The notes below the pieces were generated by a model. That model had not been told where the DNA came from and searched no databases. It saw only the letters and a program-made list of their open reading frames with translations. This document shows positions 10,703-20,250 of a stretch of DNA of 64,000 bases, piece by piece; positions within the stretch are counted from its first letter, which is position 1, and each line of letters starts with the position of its first letter. The DNA comes from Trichomonas vaginalis G3 (taxonomy: Eukaryota; Parabasalia; Trichomonadida; Trichomonadidae): contig NC_067203.1 of assembly GCF_026262505.1 (NCBI RefSeq), positions 13,094,392 through 13,158,391 on the forward strand, written 5' to 3'. A program made the translations under genes and the position numbers.

Positions 10703-12724
10703 ATGTCGAAGAAAGTTCCACCTAATTTTCTAGAAGCTATTCGATATCTTTATTCAGCAAAAGTTAAAGATAATATGGGAGTTTCAACTGATGAAGAAAA
10801 AGAGATTTTTTTCAAGCAAGTTAAGAATGGTTTCAAATATGGAATATTAAATTTAGAAAATCAGCAATCTGGAATGACATTATTGACCCAGCTTACGAAA
10901 CTATTACGCCAGTTCAAGGATTTTCATTGTTTAAATCTCTACGGAAATAACGTATGTGATCACGGATTATTAACAGTATATCAAAATCTTACAGCAAATC
11001 ATAACATTACCGCTATAGATTTAGGATCGTGTAATCTTTCGCATCAATCTCAGCAACTTTTGTATGATATGGTTAGAGAAACCGGTATTGATAGTTTACA
11101 ATTAGGAAATCACAACGTCGTATTCTACTCCAATAAGTTTCCACCTGAATTCTTAGCAGAATTACTAAATAGAATTCGAATTGCAAAAAGAATTAAATGT
11201 TTAGGCTTAAGTGGTCTAAAACTAAGTGCAAGAAAGGGACCAAAGCGATATTCGATTGCAGGAAACCTAGCTTACTTCCTCGAAAACGATGATATCATTA
11301 AAACCTTAAATATCTCTGGATGTGATTTTAATACTGTTGATATGGCTGATTTAGTTACAAACGGATTCCTTAAAAATTCATCTCTTCAGTATCTTGCCAT
11401 ATCAAAATGTCCATTTGATGAATTTACAGGTTCTGCTTTTATGAATCACCTTCATCTTCTGAAATCGTTAACATTTCTTGACATAAGTAATTGCAATTTG
11501 GATGGAAAAGCAGGTGCCTTCCTTGCAAGTTCAATTAATAAAGGAGTGAATATTATTATTTTGAACATTAATAATAATCCAATAGGCAATGAAGGAATGA
11601 GTCAAATATTCGAAGCAGTAGAGAACTCTATCACAATTACTGAATTTTATGCATCAAATACAAATTGTAATCAAATTTGTGCACCAATGATAAAGAATTT
11701 GATTACAAACAATCAGATTTTGACTATTTTAGATATATCAACCAATCATATAACAGATCCAGGTGCTCATGCCGTTGCAGAATCAATTTCTCAAAATATC
11801 TCTTTGACTTCTCTTTCAATTGCATCATGCCATATATCAGATGAAGGAACACTTGAAGTCTGTCAAGCTCTTTCTACAAATCAAGAGTTAGTTATCATAA
11901 ATCTTCAAGATAATTTTATTACCAAAGAATACGGTTATAAAATTCTTGAATGCCTATCAAAGAATAATACTTTGACTAATATTAATTTGTCTTCATCTCA
12001 AGTTGACCACTTTGTAATCTCTGCAATCCAAGATTTATGTAATCGAAACATCAGAAGGAAACGTGATGTAAAATATGCTCCTCTCAAGCAACAATTGATC
12101 CAGCTTTCCATTCAGCGTACTAAAATGCCTGAAGCTGAAGCAAAACTCAAAACATTAAAAGATGCAAAGTCAGAACTTGAAGAAAAGAACTTTGAACTCG
12201 ACCAAACAACATTCAAAACGAATTCTGACTTCGAAAATAAGATCAATCAACTGAATAAGTCAATTAACGCTACTCATGAGTTAATTGTCGAAGATCAGAA
12301 GGGAATGGAGACAATGAACAGCGACTGGGAGAAGGCAAAAATAGGTTACCAAGTACAATATAAGGATACTTTGCTGAAAACAGAAATGTTAGCCGCTGAA
12401 AATGTGAAATTAGAAGAAAATCTTCAAGAAAAAGACAACGCTAACATAAAAGAGAATGATGCTGAACGTCAAGAGATAGAAAAAATCAAAGAGGAATTAG
12501 AAAAAATCGGAAAATTGACGCAAGAAATGTATGATGTGTTGAAAGACCCAGAAAAACTCCAAACTTATGAAGTTCCTGAAGAATATATGGTTAAGGAGAA
12601 TTCTCCATTCTTCCTTGTTGATCAAATCGGAGAAGAAAGCAAAAAAGAAAAAATTGAAACAAAAAGATCAAATAAATCTAATAAGTCTGGAAAATCCAAT
12701 AAAACAGGGAAATCTGGGAAATAA
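10703..12724 (+). CDS. Leucine-rich repeat (RNase-inhibitor type) protein with coiled coil and basic Ser/Asn tail
   Basis: A 673-residue protein. Residues about 60-440 carry LRRs of the long ribonuclease-inhibitor type: FHCLNLYGNNV, ITAIDLGSCNL, LTFLDISNCNL, IIILNINNNPI, LTILDISTNHI, LTSLSIASCHI and VIINLQDNFI mark successive repeats. From about 455 to 600 it turns into Glu/Lys/Leu heptads (PEAEAKLKTLKDAKSELEEK and following), a coiled coil. The end is a Lys/Ser/Asn/Gly tail with KSNKSGKSNKTGKSGK. Soluble scaffold proteins of this design occur in many protists, some in the flagellar apparatus; no enzyme motif is present. There is no signal peptide. The tail overlaps closely with the start of a fold-back element 36 bases downstream. 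Confidence 0.85.
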   Translation: MSKKVPPNFLEAIRYLYSAKVKDNMGVSTDEEKEIFFKQVKNGFKYGILNLENQQSGMTLLTQLTKLLRQFKDFHCLNLYGNNVCDHGLLTVYQNLTANHNITAIDLGSCNLSHQSQQLLYDMVRETGIDSLQLGNHNVVFYSNKFPPEFLAELLNRIRIAKRIKCLGLSGLKLSARKGPKRYSIAGNLAYFLENDDIIKTLNISGCDFNTVDMADLVTNGFLKNSSLQYLAISKCPFDEFTGSAFMNHLHLLKSLTFLDISNCNLDGKAGAFLASSINKGVNIIILNINNNPIGNEGMSQIFEAVENSITITEFYASNTNCNQICAPMIKNLITNNQILTILDISTNHITDPGAHAVAESISQNISLTSLSIASCHISDEGTLEVCQALSTNQELVIINLQDNFITKEYGYKILECLSKNNTLTNINLSSSQVDHFVISAIQDLCNRNIRRKRDVKYAPLKQQLIQLSIQRTKMPEAEAKLKTLKDAKSELEEKNFELDQTTFKTNSDFENKINQLNKSINATHELIVEDQKGMETMNSDWEKAKIGYQVQYKDTLLKTEMLAAENVKLEENLQEKDNANIKENDAERQEIEKIKEELEKIGKLTQEMYDVLKDPEKLQTYEVPEEYMVKENSPFFLVDQIGEESKKEKIETKRSNKSNKSGKSNKTGKSGK

Positions 12725-12760
12725 TTTTTATTATTTTTGTTTGTTATTAATAAATGTTTA

Positions 12761-12983
12761 ACGTGGGTGATTTTTCACCCAGCCATAAGGATCACACTTT
12801 TGAGAGTTTTACATGGCATTTGCCGGCAAATGTTATGTAAAGTTGTCTCAAATATTTTAGGGTAAATGCACCGGCAACCCCTGGGAAATAATTGAGAATA
12901 AATTACATGGCATTTGCCGGCAAATGCCATGTAAAACTCTCAAAAGTTGAGCCCCTTACGGCTGGGTGAAAAATCACCCACGT
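12761..12983. mobile_element. Fold-back MITE, TA-flanked (copy 1)
   Basis: The ends are inverted repeats: ACGTGGGTGATTTTTCACCC at 12761 is matched in reverse at 12964-12983, and the inverted match continues inward for about 75 bases to CATTTGCCGGCAAATG. Each end also has its own small palindromes (GGGTGATTTTTCACCC; CATTTGCCGGCAAATG). TA sits on both outer sides (12759-12760 and 12984-12985), as expected of a Tc1/mariner-type target duplication. There is no coding capacity, so it would be moved by a transposase in trans. It starts 36 bases after the LRR gene stop and may lie in that gene's 3' end. Confidence 0.8.
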
Positions 12984-13119
12984 TATATAGAATTTACAAA
13001 TTATAGAAAATTCATTTTGGTTAACACTTAATAACCAATGACTTAATCTTTTTATTCTTATTGCACATCCATATTTATGCAAGATATTTGTCAAAAATAT
13101 AAAGAAGCTTTTTTCGATA

Positions 13120-13366
13120 TAAAGGCTTCACTAACATGACAAAAATTAAAGTCCCTTGAGATATATATTCTATGATGTATATCAATGCTATATTTTTCAT
13201 TATTTTTAATTTTTATTGACCCACCCAAAAAAAGCCTTCTTCCACTAACATGAGTTATAACGTACTTTTTCTGAGAATGATAGACTAGTATTGATATATA
13301 TTGTAGAGCATATTTTTCATCTTTTTTAAAATTTTGAATATTTTTTGTCATGTTAGTGAAGCCTTA
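13120..13366. mobile_element. Fold-back MITE (copy 2, AGGCTTCAC ends)
   Basis: AGGCTTCACTAACATGAC at about 13123 recurs inverted at 13347-13364, giving a 23-base terminal inverted repeat. The target duplication is not clean; TA lies near both ends. Inside, an imperfect direct duplication of about 100 bases is visible: CACTAACATGA followed by a TATTTTTCATTATTTTT-like tract occurs at about 13130-13207 and again at 13244-13330. No real coding sequence; the 86-codon minus-strand open frame here is a by-product of the AT-rich interior. Confidence 0.65.
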
Positions 13367-13573
13367 ACTGTGTCTTATTTACAATAAAAATGTGAAAGAA
13401 ATCTAAGGACAGCTCACCACAAATATTGTTTTGAATGATTTGAATGTTACTGGAATTATAGTGATGTCGATATCGAAAATTGTTATTGCATATTATAGTC
13501 GTATAAAACAGAAATCAAAAGTCGTATTTTTTGAGTTCGACTTTTTTTTTATAAAATTATTGTCAAATCCATA

Positions 13574-14635
13574 ATGAACGAAGATATAGATTATACCAAT
13601 CCAGATCTAATAGCATTATATGATTATTTTAACGATGACAAAAACATTAAAGTTGGATGGCTGAACGATTTCAGGGATTGGGCAGAAACAGGACAAATAG
13701 GACATTTAAAGATTGATATTACTAAGACACATTCTCATGGGATTGACTATGATTCTCCTGAACTCATCAAGATTATTGATTATCTTGCCAAAGAGGAAGC
13801 TCATTTTCCATCAAAAATCATTGCATTCAGAGTTAAAGAAAAAAGACTTATGTATTACACAGAATATGAAGGCTCAACTGGTCAAGATGTTGGTGGTTTG
13901 TTCAGAGATTCTTATTTCCATATGGTTAACGAGCTGATGGATGTCAATATCAAATATTTTACCAAGCCGCCAAGAACTCTTCACTGCGAAAGGGATAGAT
14001 TAGTTCCTGCTCTAAACTTGCCAGTCAGAATTGCAAGCACAATTGGATCTCTTATTGCTAGTGCCATTGCAACACAAAATCCTCACAAAGCGTGGAATCT
14101 TCCACGTTTTATATGGGAGAGTTTTGTTACAGACCTTGATATTTCGCATTTTGTTGACTGCGATGATCAAAACTATTTCAACAATCTCAAAAAGATTGTT
14201 AATTTCATGCGATCAGGCTTCTGGAAAGTCATTCCTCTTGACAAAGTTCATAACTTCTCAGGACGATTCATTGAGAGATTAGCATGCGGCTCCAAGAAAG
14301 AGCTTGATATTAATTCATTCTTGGCCTACTTCAATCCACCATCAAGAAATGCCCGAGTGTGGCCTGTTTTCGTACAAGCGATATCTACATTTACTTCACA
14401 AGAGCTTTCTAAATTGATGGGATATATAACTGGCAATGAAACTCCAAAGGATACAAAGGACTTTTGTTTGAAGTTAGATGATAAATCAACAAGCCTTCAA
14501 GATGAAAATCAGTTCTCGCTTCCATTTGCTCATACATGTTTCAATTTAATCCACATAATGCCATATAAAACTGCCGAACTACTTAGATGCAAGTTAAAAA
14601 TATGCATTTCGCTTCAATCAGAATTTGAAGAATAA
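13574..14635 (+). CDS. Stand-alone HECT-domain E3 ubiquitin ligase
   Basis: A 353-residue protein that is almost only a HECT domain. The N-lobe core reads EGSTGQDVGGLFRDSYFHMV (about 100-119), matching the E-G-x-D-x-GG-R-E block of HECT ligases. A helical middle with LPRFIWESFVTDLDISHFVD follows. The C-lobe ends with SLPFAHTCFNLIHIMPY, where C322 is the thioester cysteine, and LRCKLKICISL, the usual terminal helix. HECT enzymes take ubiquitin from an E2 onto this Cys and pass it to the substrate. Most have long N-terminal substrate-binding regions; here fewer than 70 residues precede the domain. It could be a minimal enzyme or a piece derived from a larger gene, but the frame is intact and key residues are present. 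Confidence 0.85.
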   Translation: MNEDIDYTNPDLIALYDYFNDDKNIKVGWLNDFRDWAETGQIGHLKIDITKTHSHGIDYDSPELIKIIDYLAKEEAHFPSKIIAFRVKEKRLMYYTEYEGSTGQDVGGLFRDSYFHMVNELMDVNIKYFTKPPRTLHCERDRLVPALNLPVRIASTIGSLIASAIATQNPHKAWNLPRFIWESFVTDLDISHFVDCDDQNYFNNLKKIVNFMRSGFWKVIPLDKVHNFSGRFIERLACGSKKELDINSFLAYFNPPSRNARVWPVFVQAISTFTSQELSKLMGYITGNETPKDTKDFCLKLDDKSTSLQDENQFSLPFAHTCFNLIHIMPYKTAELLRCKLKICISLQSEFEE

Positions 14636-14894
14636 ATGAATCAAATTCGACCTTTCTATGTATTTTTGGACTTCCATATGTTATCATTTATAAATCACCT
14701 ATTGAAATTGAACATATGTTATATTGGAATTTTATTAAATGATAAGATTTTTGCTGCAATATTGAATCTAATCTCATACATAAGAAATTTACTTTCATGA
14801 TGCCAACAAAAATTGCTAAAAAGGAAAATATAGCACATATATATGATTTAGATTAATAGTATTTTCATTTTAGAATAAATTTTTTTAAATATTA

Positions 14895-15016
14895 AGGCTG
14901 CACTTACCCCCATCTGACTTTAATTCAAAATTTTGACAACTGGCGTGAAGCGCCATTGAAATTTAACCTTAAATATCTGAATTGAATGCCCTGTCATATG
15001 GGCGTAAGTGCACCCT
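14895..15016. mobile_element. Short MITE, TA-flanked, AGG(C/G)TGCACTTAC ends
   Basis: A 122-base element whose ends AGGCTGCACTTACCCCCAT and its inverted counterpart at 14990-15016 pair with a few mismatches over about 25 bases, with TA on both sides (14893-14894, 15017-15018). An internal small palindrome TGGCGTGAAGCGCCA lies near 14941. The terminal AGGCTKCACT resembles the ends of the element at 13120-13366, so the two may be moved by related transposases. Confidence 0.7.
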
Positions 15017-15257
15017 TAAGAATTATTATAAAAAATGATATATTAAAATTTTAGTAGTTTTAGTATACTTAATTATGGGGTATTATTATTGTCGTCCGGC
15101 GGTTTTAGACGACAATGCGAATTTTCAAATAATAGGATTTTTAGCCAGATAAAGAGCTACTCCATATATCATGCGTGTTTGCATACTATATACATAGATG
15201 GAATTGATGTTCTTCCTTTATTTAGGTACCGAAACATGCTTGAAAAATCTATTTTTT

Positions 15258-15360
15258 AGACGACAATGATAATTTTGTCACTTTTCCAGACGACAATAAT
15301 AATTTGTCACCTTTTTAGACGACAATAATAATTTTGTCACTTTTTCCAGACGACAATAAA
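15258..15360. repeat. Tandem repeat, about 30-base period
   Basis: The word AGACGACAATAATAATTT followed by GTCACTTTTTCC repeats with starts at 15258, 15288, 15317 and 15348; the last copy is partial. A single related word (TTTTAGACGACAATGCGAA) occurs upstream near 15105. Each full unit contains GTCACTTTT or GTCACCTTTTT, a word that recurs near many gene starts in this window. Confidence 0.8.
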
Positions 15361-15383
15361 ACATCCTCCTTAATTATTCTTTA

Positions 15384-15998
15384 TCATTCAAGTAAAATAA
15401 CAATAAAAATAAGATTTTGAAAATATCTTGGATCATATACATTAATATTACATGAATGAAAGAATGATATTTCTATCCAAAAATCAACAAATTTAACAAA
15501 ATAAATAACCTGATCAAATATAGGTCCTGGAAAATGTTCATCATAACCTTTATTAAATGTTCCAATGCTATAGTGCCATGTTGTTGATGAATTGCCGTTG
15601 TAATCTAGGCAACCAGATGTTCCAGAATACATCAAACCATGGAATTGATCCCAAAACTGGCCCTTTATATATTTATATTCGAAGGGATCATTTGACATTA
15701 ATGAAATATTTTGTTTCCAAATTTGATATGATGGGATTTGATCATATTCTAAAAGTAATTTAATATATCTATGTCGACTTAAAATAGAAGCATAGTCAAA
15801 TTCACTCACTATCGAATATATAGAAGTATCGCTGGTAGAATAGCAGAAATTATTGTTTGTGAAAAATTTGAAATTAGTTGAATTATGATGGCTTAATAAT
15901 AGCCATGTTGAGCCATGATCAACTTTGTACCAATATGGTTTGATATAATAAGCTTTATCCTCTAATCTAGGTACACTATTATTTAAGAAAGTCAGTAA
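15384..15998 (-). pseudogene. ATG-less gene fragment A (3' end of an unrecognised secreted-type protein)
   Basis: An open frame of 205 codons runs from just after a TAA at 15999-16001 to a stop at 15384 and has no ATG near its start; SEFDYASIL begins at a GTG codon. Sequence features are VPRLEDKAYYIKPYWYKVDH, LLLSHHNSTNF, FHGLMYSGTSGCLDYNGN, WHYSIG and PGPIFDQVIYFVKFVDFWI. The Trp/Tyr/Gly-rich pattern, with WHYSIG then PGP and V-x-x-W-I, suggests a beta-sandwich end domain of an extracellular protein. It is a close duplicate of the fragment at 16296-16913, including flanking DNA. Without ATG or promoter it is probably a truncated copy of a full gene elsewhere. Confidence 0.6.
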
Positions 15999-16295
15999 TT
16001 AAATTGATTTTTTAATTTATGTCACTTTTTATTGTTCCCCTTTTTTATCAATTTCTCGACTCTTTATATCAGTAAGGATATGTAAAAAATCAAATCGGCG
16101 AAATTATTTTTGAATGATTAATTCCATTTTAAATATTCCCAATATCAGAGATTTTTTGTTTTTCTCACTTTTCTGACATAGGAAAAGGATAAATTTTTAG
16201 CAAAAAACGATTGACTTTATAGATTATAATAGAAATGTATTGGAATTAACTGAATGTGAGTGTAAAAAGATCTATTATACGATAACTCTTTACTA

Positions 16296-16913
16296 TTATT
16301 CTAGCAAAATTATAATAAAAAGATGAATTGAAAAATATCTGGGATTATATATATTAATGTTACACGAATTAATAAATGATGATATTTCTATCCACAAATC
16401 AACAAATAAAACAAAATAGGCAACATTATTAAATATAGGTCCTGGAAAATGCTCTTTATAATTACTACTAATTATTCCAATACTATAATGCCAATAAGTA
16501 GATTGATTCCCATCATAATCAAGGCAACCGCTGTTGCCTGAATACATCAATCCATGAAAATGATACCAATCCTGGCCTTTAATAAACTGATAATAAGATG
16601 GATCATTAGAAAGTAATGAAATGTTTTGTTTCCAAATTTGATATGATGGGATTTGATCATATTCTAAAAGTAATTTAATATATCTTTGTCGACTTAAAAT
16701 AGAATTATAGTCAAATTCACTCACAATTGAATATTTAGAAAAATCACTTGTAGAATAGCAGGAGCTAGCTCTCGAGAAAAAATTGAAATTTGTTGAATTA
16801 TGATGGCTTAATAATAGCCATTTTGAGCCATGATCAACTTTATACCAATATGGTTTAATATAATAAGCTTTCTTCTCTAATCTAGGTACACTATTATTTA
16901 AGAAAGACAGTAA
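16296..16913 (-). pseudogene. ATG-less gene fragment B, duplicate of fragment A
   Basis: A 206-codon open frame in the same orientation as fragment A, also with an in-frame TAA directly before it (16914-16916) and no ATG. It shares VPRLE-KAYYIKPYWYKVDH, LLEYDQIPSYQIWKQNISL, FHGLMYSG, GCLDY, WHYSIG and EHFPGPIF. Upstream DNA (GTAATTAAATT and the TATGTCACTTTTTATT region) is also shared, so about 650 bases were duplicated in tandem with some 250 bases of other sequence between. Differences are scattered and both frames stay open, which could mean selection, recent duplication, or gene conversion. Confidence 0.6.
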
Positions 16914-17254
16914 TTAAATTTAAAATGATTTGTTAATTTATGTCACTTTTATTACTCTCCCTTTTTTATCAATTTTCCTTTCGGGACATATCTCCGAATA
17001 TTTTGCTAAGAAAACTCATATAGTTTCTGAGATTCGCATATGATCAGACATTATTAAAGGAAAATATCTATAAATGCTTTATCCTCATTCATCTAAGTAA
17101 CACTCAAGCAATTTAATGAAATTGGTTGGTATTTCTTCATTTCTATAAAGTGTAGAGTTATATCTCAGTATATTGTTCAGAAGATTTTATTTCAATTCAA
17201 AATAAATTTAATTTGTAAGTGTTCGGCCATTTATTAAGACACTTTTTTATCACA

Positions 17255-18502
17255 ATGGTTGTCGACACCAAACTATACGATCTGCTTGGTGTTTCTCCAA
17301 CAGCTACTGATAGGGAGATCAAGAAAGCCTTTATGATCAAAGCAAAAGAGCTTCATCCCGATAAAAATCGTGATGACCCTCAAGCAACAGAAAAATTTCA
17401 AGCAGTGAACGAAGCATACGAAATTTTAAAGGACCCTGAGAAACGTGCTAACTATGATAACTACGGACCTGACTCCTTGCATAATGGACAAGAAGATGAT
17501 ATGGATGATGACATTTTCTCACATCTTTTCGGATTTGGTGGTGGTTTTGGAAGAACATATGGCAGCAGACGATCATCCAGACCGCAAAGAACTCGCGATA
17601 CAGAACAGCACGTACAATGTACTCTTGAAGAGCTTTATAACGGCACAGACAAGAAAGTACACATACAAAGGAATAAAATCTGCTCGAAATGCCACGGAAA
17701 TGGAACAAAAGATGGAAACCCACCACAAAAATGCAATAAATGCCACGGATCTGGTGTTGTTCTTGAATCTTATCGTCGTGGAAATACTTACTTCCAAACC
17801 TCCAGTGATTGTCCTGTTTGCCACGGTACTGGACTTTACATTGCAAAGAGCGACGTTTGTCCTAACTGCAAAGGCGACAAAGTTGTTCGCGAGAACAAGC
17901 AGTTGACTGTACACATTACCCCTGGTATGCAAGACGGTGAATACATAATGATGGCCGGAGAATCTGATGATTATCCTGGATGCGAAACCGGCGATTTGTA
18001 TATAGTAATTGATGAGCAGAGACATGATTTGTTCCAAAGGAAAGGTGAAAACTTATTATACAAGAAGAGATTATCGTTTACCGAAGCATTATTAGGATTT
18101 AAATTTACGATACCAACATTAGACGGTAGAACACTTGTTATAGAGCGCCAGAACGCATCAACCAACTTTGGCGATGTTATTGTTGTCAAAAATGAAGGTA
18201 TGCCAAAGACATCATCTGGTTTAGAAAAAGGTGACTTATTTGTCCAATTTTCTATCAAATTCCCTAAAGTCAGCGATATACCACCTCCTCTTCTCGATGC
18301 AATGAAGAGGTACATGCCTCCTGACCAGCCGGATGTTGATGAAAAAGATCCAAATGTTTTCAAACCTTCAATTTTTCAATCATCAATGAAGGCATTTAAC
18401 ACTACAGAAAAACGCAGACAACAAAGAAATGATAGGCGTGAAGCTTATCAGGAAAGCAGTGATGAAGAAACTGCTCCAGGAAATGGATGTCAACCAATGT
18501 AA
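17255..18502 (+). CDS. Type I DnaJ (Hsp40) co-chaperone with C-terminal CaaX motif
   Basis: I start at ATG 17255 (MVVDTKLYDLLGV); an upstream GTG adds 12 unlikely residues. Product 415 residues. The J domain (about 4-68) has HPD at 34-36. A Gly/Phe stretch (FGFGGGFGR) follows. Four CxxCxGxG-type zinc motifs lie between 143 and 210: CSKCHGNG, CNKCHGSG, CPVCHGTG and a degenerate CPNCKGDK. The two C-terminal substrate-binding beta domains follow. The last four residues are CQPM, a CaaX box of the kind that is farnesylated when the final residue is Met, as in yeast Ydj1 and human DNAJA1/2. It stimulates Hsp70 ATPase and would sit partly on ER or other cytosolic membrane faces. TATCACA just before the ATG is a plausible initiator. 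Confidence 0.95.
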   Translation: MVVDTKLYDLLGVSPTATDREIKKAFMIKAKELHPDKNRDDPQATEKFQAVNEAYEILKDPEKRANYDNYGPDSLHNGQEDDMDDDIFSHLFGFGGGFGRTYGSRRSSRPQRTRDTEQHVQCTLEELYNGTDKKVHIQRNKICSKCHGNGTKDGNPPQKCNKCHGSGVVLESYRRGNTYFQTSSDCPVCHGTGLYIAKSDVCPNCKGDKVVRENKQLTVHITPGMQDGEYIMMAGESDDYPGCETGDLYIVIDEQRHDLFQRKGENLLYKKRLSFTEALLGFKFTIPTLDGRTLVIERQNASTNFGDVIVVKNEGMPKTSSGLEKGDLFVQFSIKFPKVSDIPPPLLDAMKRYMPPDQPDVDEKDPNVFKPSIFQSSMKAFNTTEKRRQQRNDRREAYQESSDEETAPGNGCQPM

Positions 18503-19303
18503 TATTTATATTAATAAATGTATGAAACTATCAATATATTTTTTATTTTTATCGATGTGTCTCCTTATACAATGAATCTTTGTGTTCTTTAACTCCAAAA
18601 TTTAAATCATTCATTTTATTTCAATGCAATTATGCATAGAATCTTTGCGTTTTTTCTTTCACTCACTTATTATACTTGAATCGTTATTATGTCTTTTACT
18701 TAAATGCTATAATTTAATCAAATCGAATTGATTCTCTATTTTGAACCAATAATTCAATATCAATGCCCTAAAATCTTAAACTAGATTCAATGGCTCGAAT
18801 ATAAATATAGTCTAATGCAAAGGTATAGCTATTTTATAAATGATATGCTACCAAAGGAAAACCGACATGAGAACATGAATGTACCTAAATCGAATTATAT
18901 AAACTTTGGCTATGAACAGTTAAAAACATCTTTAATGAATATTGAAGAATATGAACGTAAACGAATATAAAGAAATGATTGAAAAGATAAATAAAAGTTT
19001 TTAACTTATCTGTTCTGTGCAATCATAAGGGATGTTAGGCTGATTTACCATCAAATTCGGAAAGATTAAAAAATCGTTTCTCTTAAATTGGGAGTTCAAT
19101 GCTAAATTATAAATAACTTTTGTATTACTAATTGAAGATGGTGTTATTTATCATTTTGAGATAATTTTCGTAAATAAAAAAATGGCAAATAAAAAACATA
19201 TAAATAACAAAAATGATTTGCATATAAAAATTTCAATAATCTCTGATCATTTCATAAAAAAGTGAATCTACGATATCTTTTGAAAATTTTCAGAAAAGAC
19301 CAT
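18503..19303. other. Intergenic, about 800 bases
   Basis: AT-rich spacer between DnaJ and Rab. Apart from the doubtful 51-residue ORF I see no gene, no repeat family and no RNA. Confidence 0.5.
18815..18970 (+). CDS. Possible 51-residue ORF
   Basis: ATG to TAA, with polar composition (ENRHENMNVPKSNYINFGY, then LMNIEEYERKRI) less AT-biased than random sequence in this window. No family recognised and no promoter seen. It could be a chance frame or a relic of a longer gene. Confidence 0.15.
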   Translation: MQRYSYFINDMLPKENRHENMNVPKSNYINFGYEQLKTSLMNIEEYERKRI

Positions 19304-19310
19304 TCACTTC
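19304..19310 (+). promoter_or_regulatory. Initiator (Inr) of the Rab gene
   Basis: TCACTTC lies one base before the ATG at 19312. It fits the trichomonad initiator TCA-Py-T/A-T/A, which directs start of transcription at the A a few bases upstream of the start codon. Confidence 0.65.
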
Positions 19311-19311
19311 A

Positions 19312-19881
19312 ATGGATAAATCTTATAAAATAGTTTTCTGTGGTGATTCATCTGTTGGTAAGACATCCATTATTAAGAGATTCACTACACAAAAATACGA
19401 GCAAAATACTGCTTCCACAATCAACGTAGATTTTTCTTCTCGTGAAATTAAAGTGAACGATGAGACATATCGCTTACAAGTATGGGATACAGCTGGTCAA
19501 GAGGCGTACAGAAGTATCTCCGTTTCCTACTTCAGGAACGCAAAAGGAATCTTCCTGGTATATGATCTTACATCAAGAGAAACATTCAACAAACTCGAGG
19601 ATTGGATTGATTTAATTCAATCTAACACTCTTGGAGTTCCTTTCGTCATTTTCGGTAATAAGAGCGATTTAGTAGACAACCAATGTGTTTCCGAAGAAGA
19701 AGCAATATCTTATGCTGAAAGGCATGAAACAATGAGTTTTATGGGATCTGCTAAAGACGGAATCAATATCGAAGAGGCATTCTACGAACTCACAAAACTT
19801 ATGATCGATTCATCTGTCGAAACAGAGCAAGAAGGAGTTACACTCAAAGAGAAGCAAGAAAAGAAAACGGGCTGTTGTTAA
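19312..19881 (+). CDS. Rab-family small GTPase
   Basis: A 189-residue GTPase. P-loop GDSSVGKTS at 11-19, switch I with TASTINVDF (33-41), WDTAGQEAYRS at 58-68 with the catalytic Gln 63, NKSD at 116-119 and GSAKDG at 145-150 as the base-binding motifs. It ends in KKTGCC, a double Cys for geranylgeranylation. Switch I reads TINVDF rather than the common TIGVDF. Rabs mark membrane compartments and recruit effectors in vesicle traffic; the exact compartment cannot be told. A VPS9-like protein, a family of Rab5-type exchange factors, is encoded at 30569 but is not linked by arrangement. All residues needed for nucleotide binding and hydrolysis appear present. Confidence 0.95.
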   Translation: MDKSYKIVFCGDSSVGKTSIIKRFTTQKYEQNTASTINVDFSSREIKVNDETYRLQVWDTAGQEAYRSISVSYFRNAKGIFLVYDLTSRETFNKLEDWIDLIQSNTLGVPFVIFGNKSDLVDNQCVSEEEAISYAERHETMSFMGSAKDGINIEEAFYELTKLMIDSSVETEQEGVTLKEKQEKKTGCC

Positions 19882-20250
19882 AAGGAGTCTGCTTTTATCA
19901 ATAAATGTTATATTTCCAAATATTTTAATAAACAGTGCTTTATTATATATAATTATAAGCTACATTATTTCGAAAAAATCGACGTAAAACTAGGCCATGA
20001 TATTTACGGGAAAATGAACCAAATTCAAGTTATGAAATATTTGACAGGTCTAATTATTATACCGAGAGGCGGAAATTTCATTGAACATGCATAAAAATTG
20101 GATATAACATTGCTCATCGAAAAAAAGAGCCAAAAATTAAAATTGATTTTTTGAAATCACTAAAAAATTCGAATATAAGTTATGTAAAAGGTTTTGTGAA
20201 AGTAGCACACACTCATTCAATACTTAAGTAAAATCCAATGATTTTCATCA
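19882..20250. other. Intergenic with initiator-like word before the BTB gene
   Basis: No gene seen. TCATCA at 20245-20250 touches the ATG of the next gene and fits the initiator consensus. Confidence 0.45.

Noticed and set aside
17445-18363. Antisense and shifted open frames inside the DnaJ gene
   Set aside because: Shadows of a conserved coding sequence with no domain of their own.
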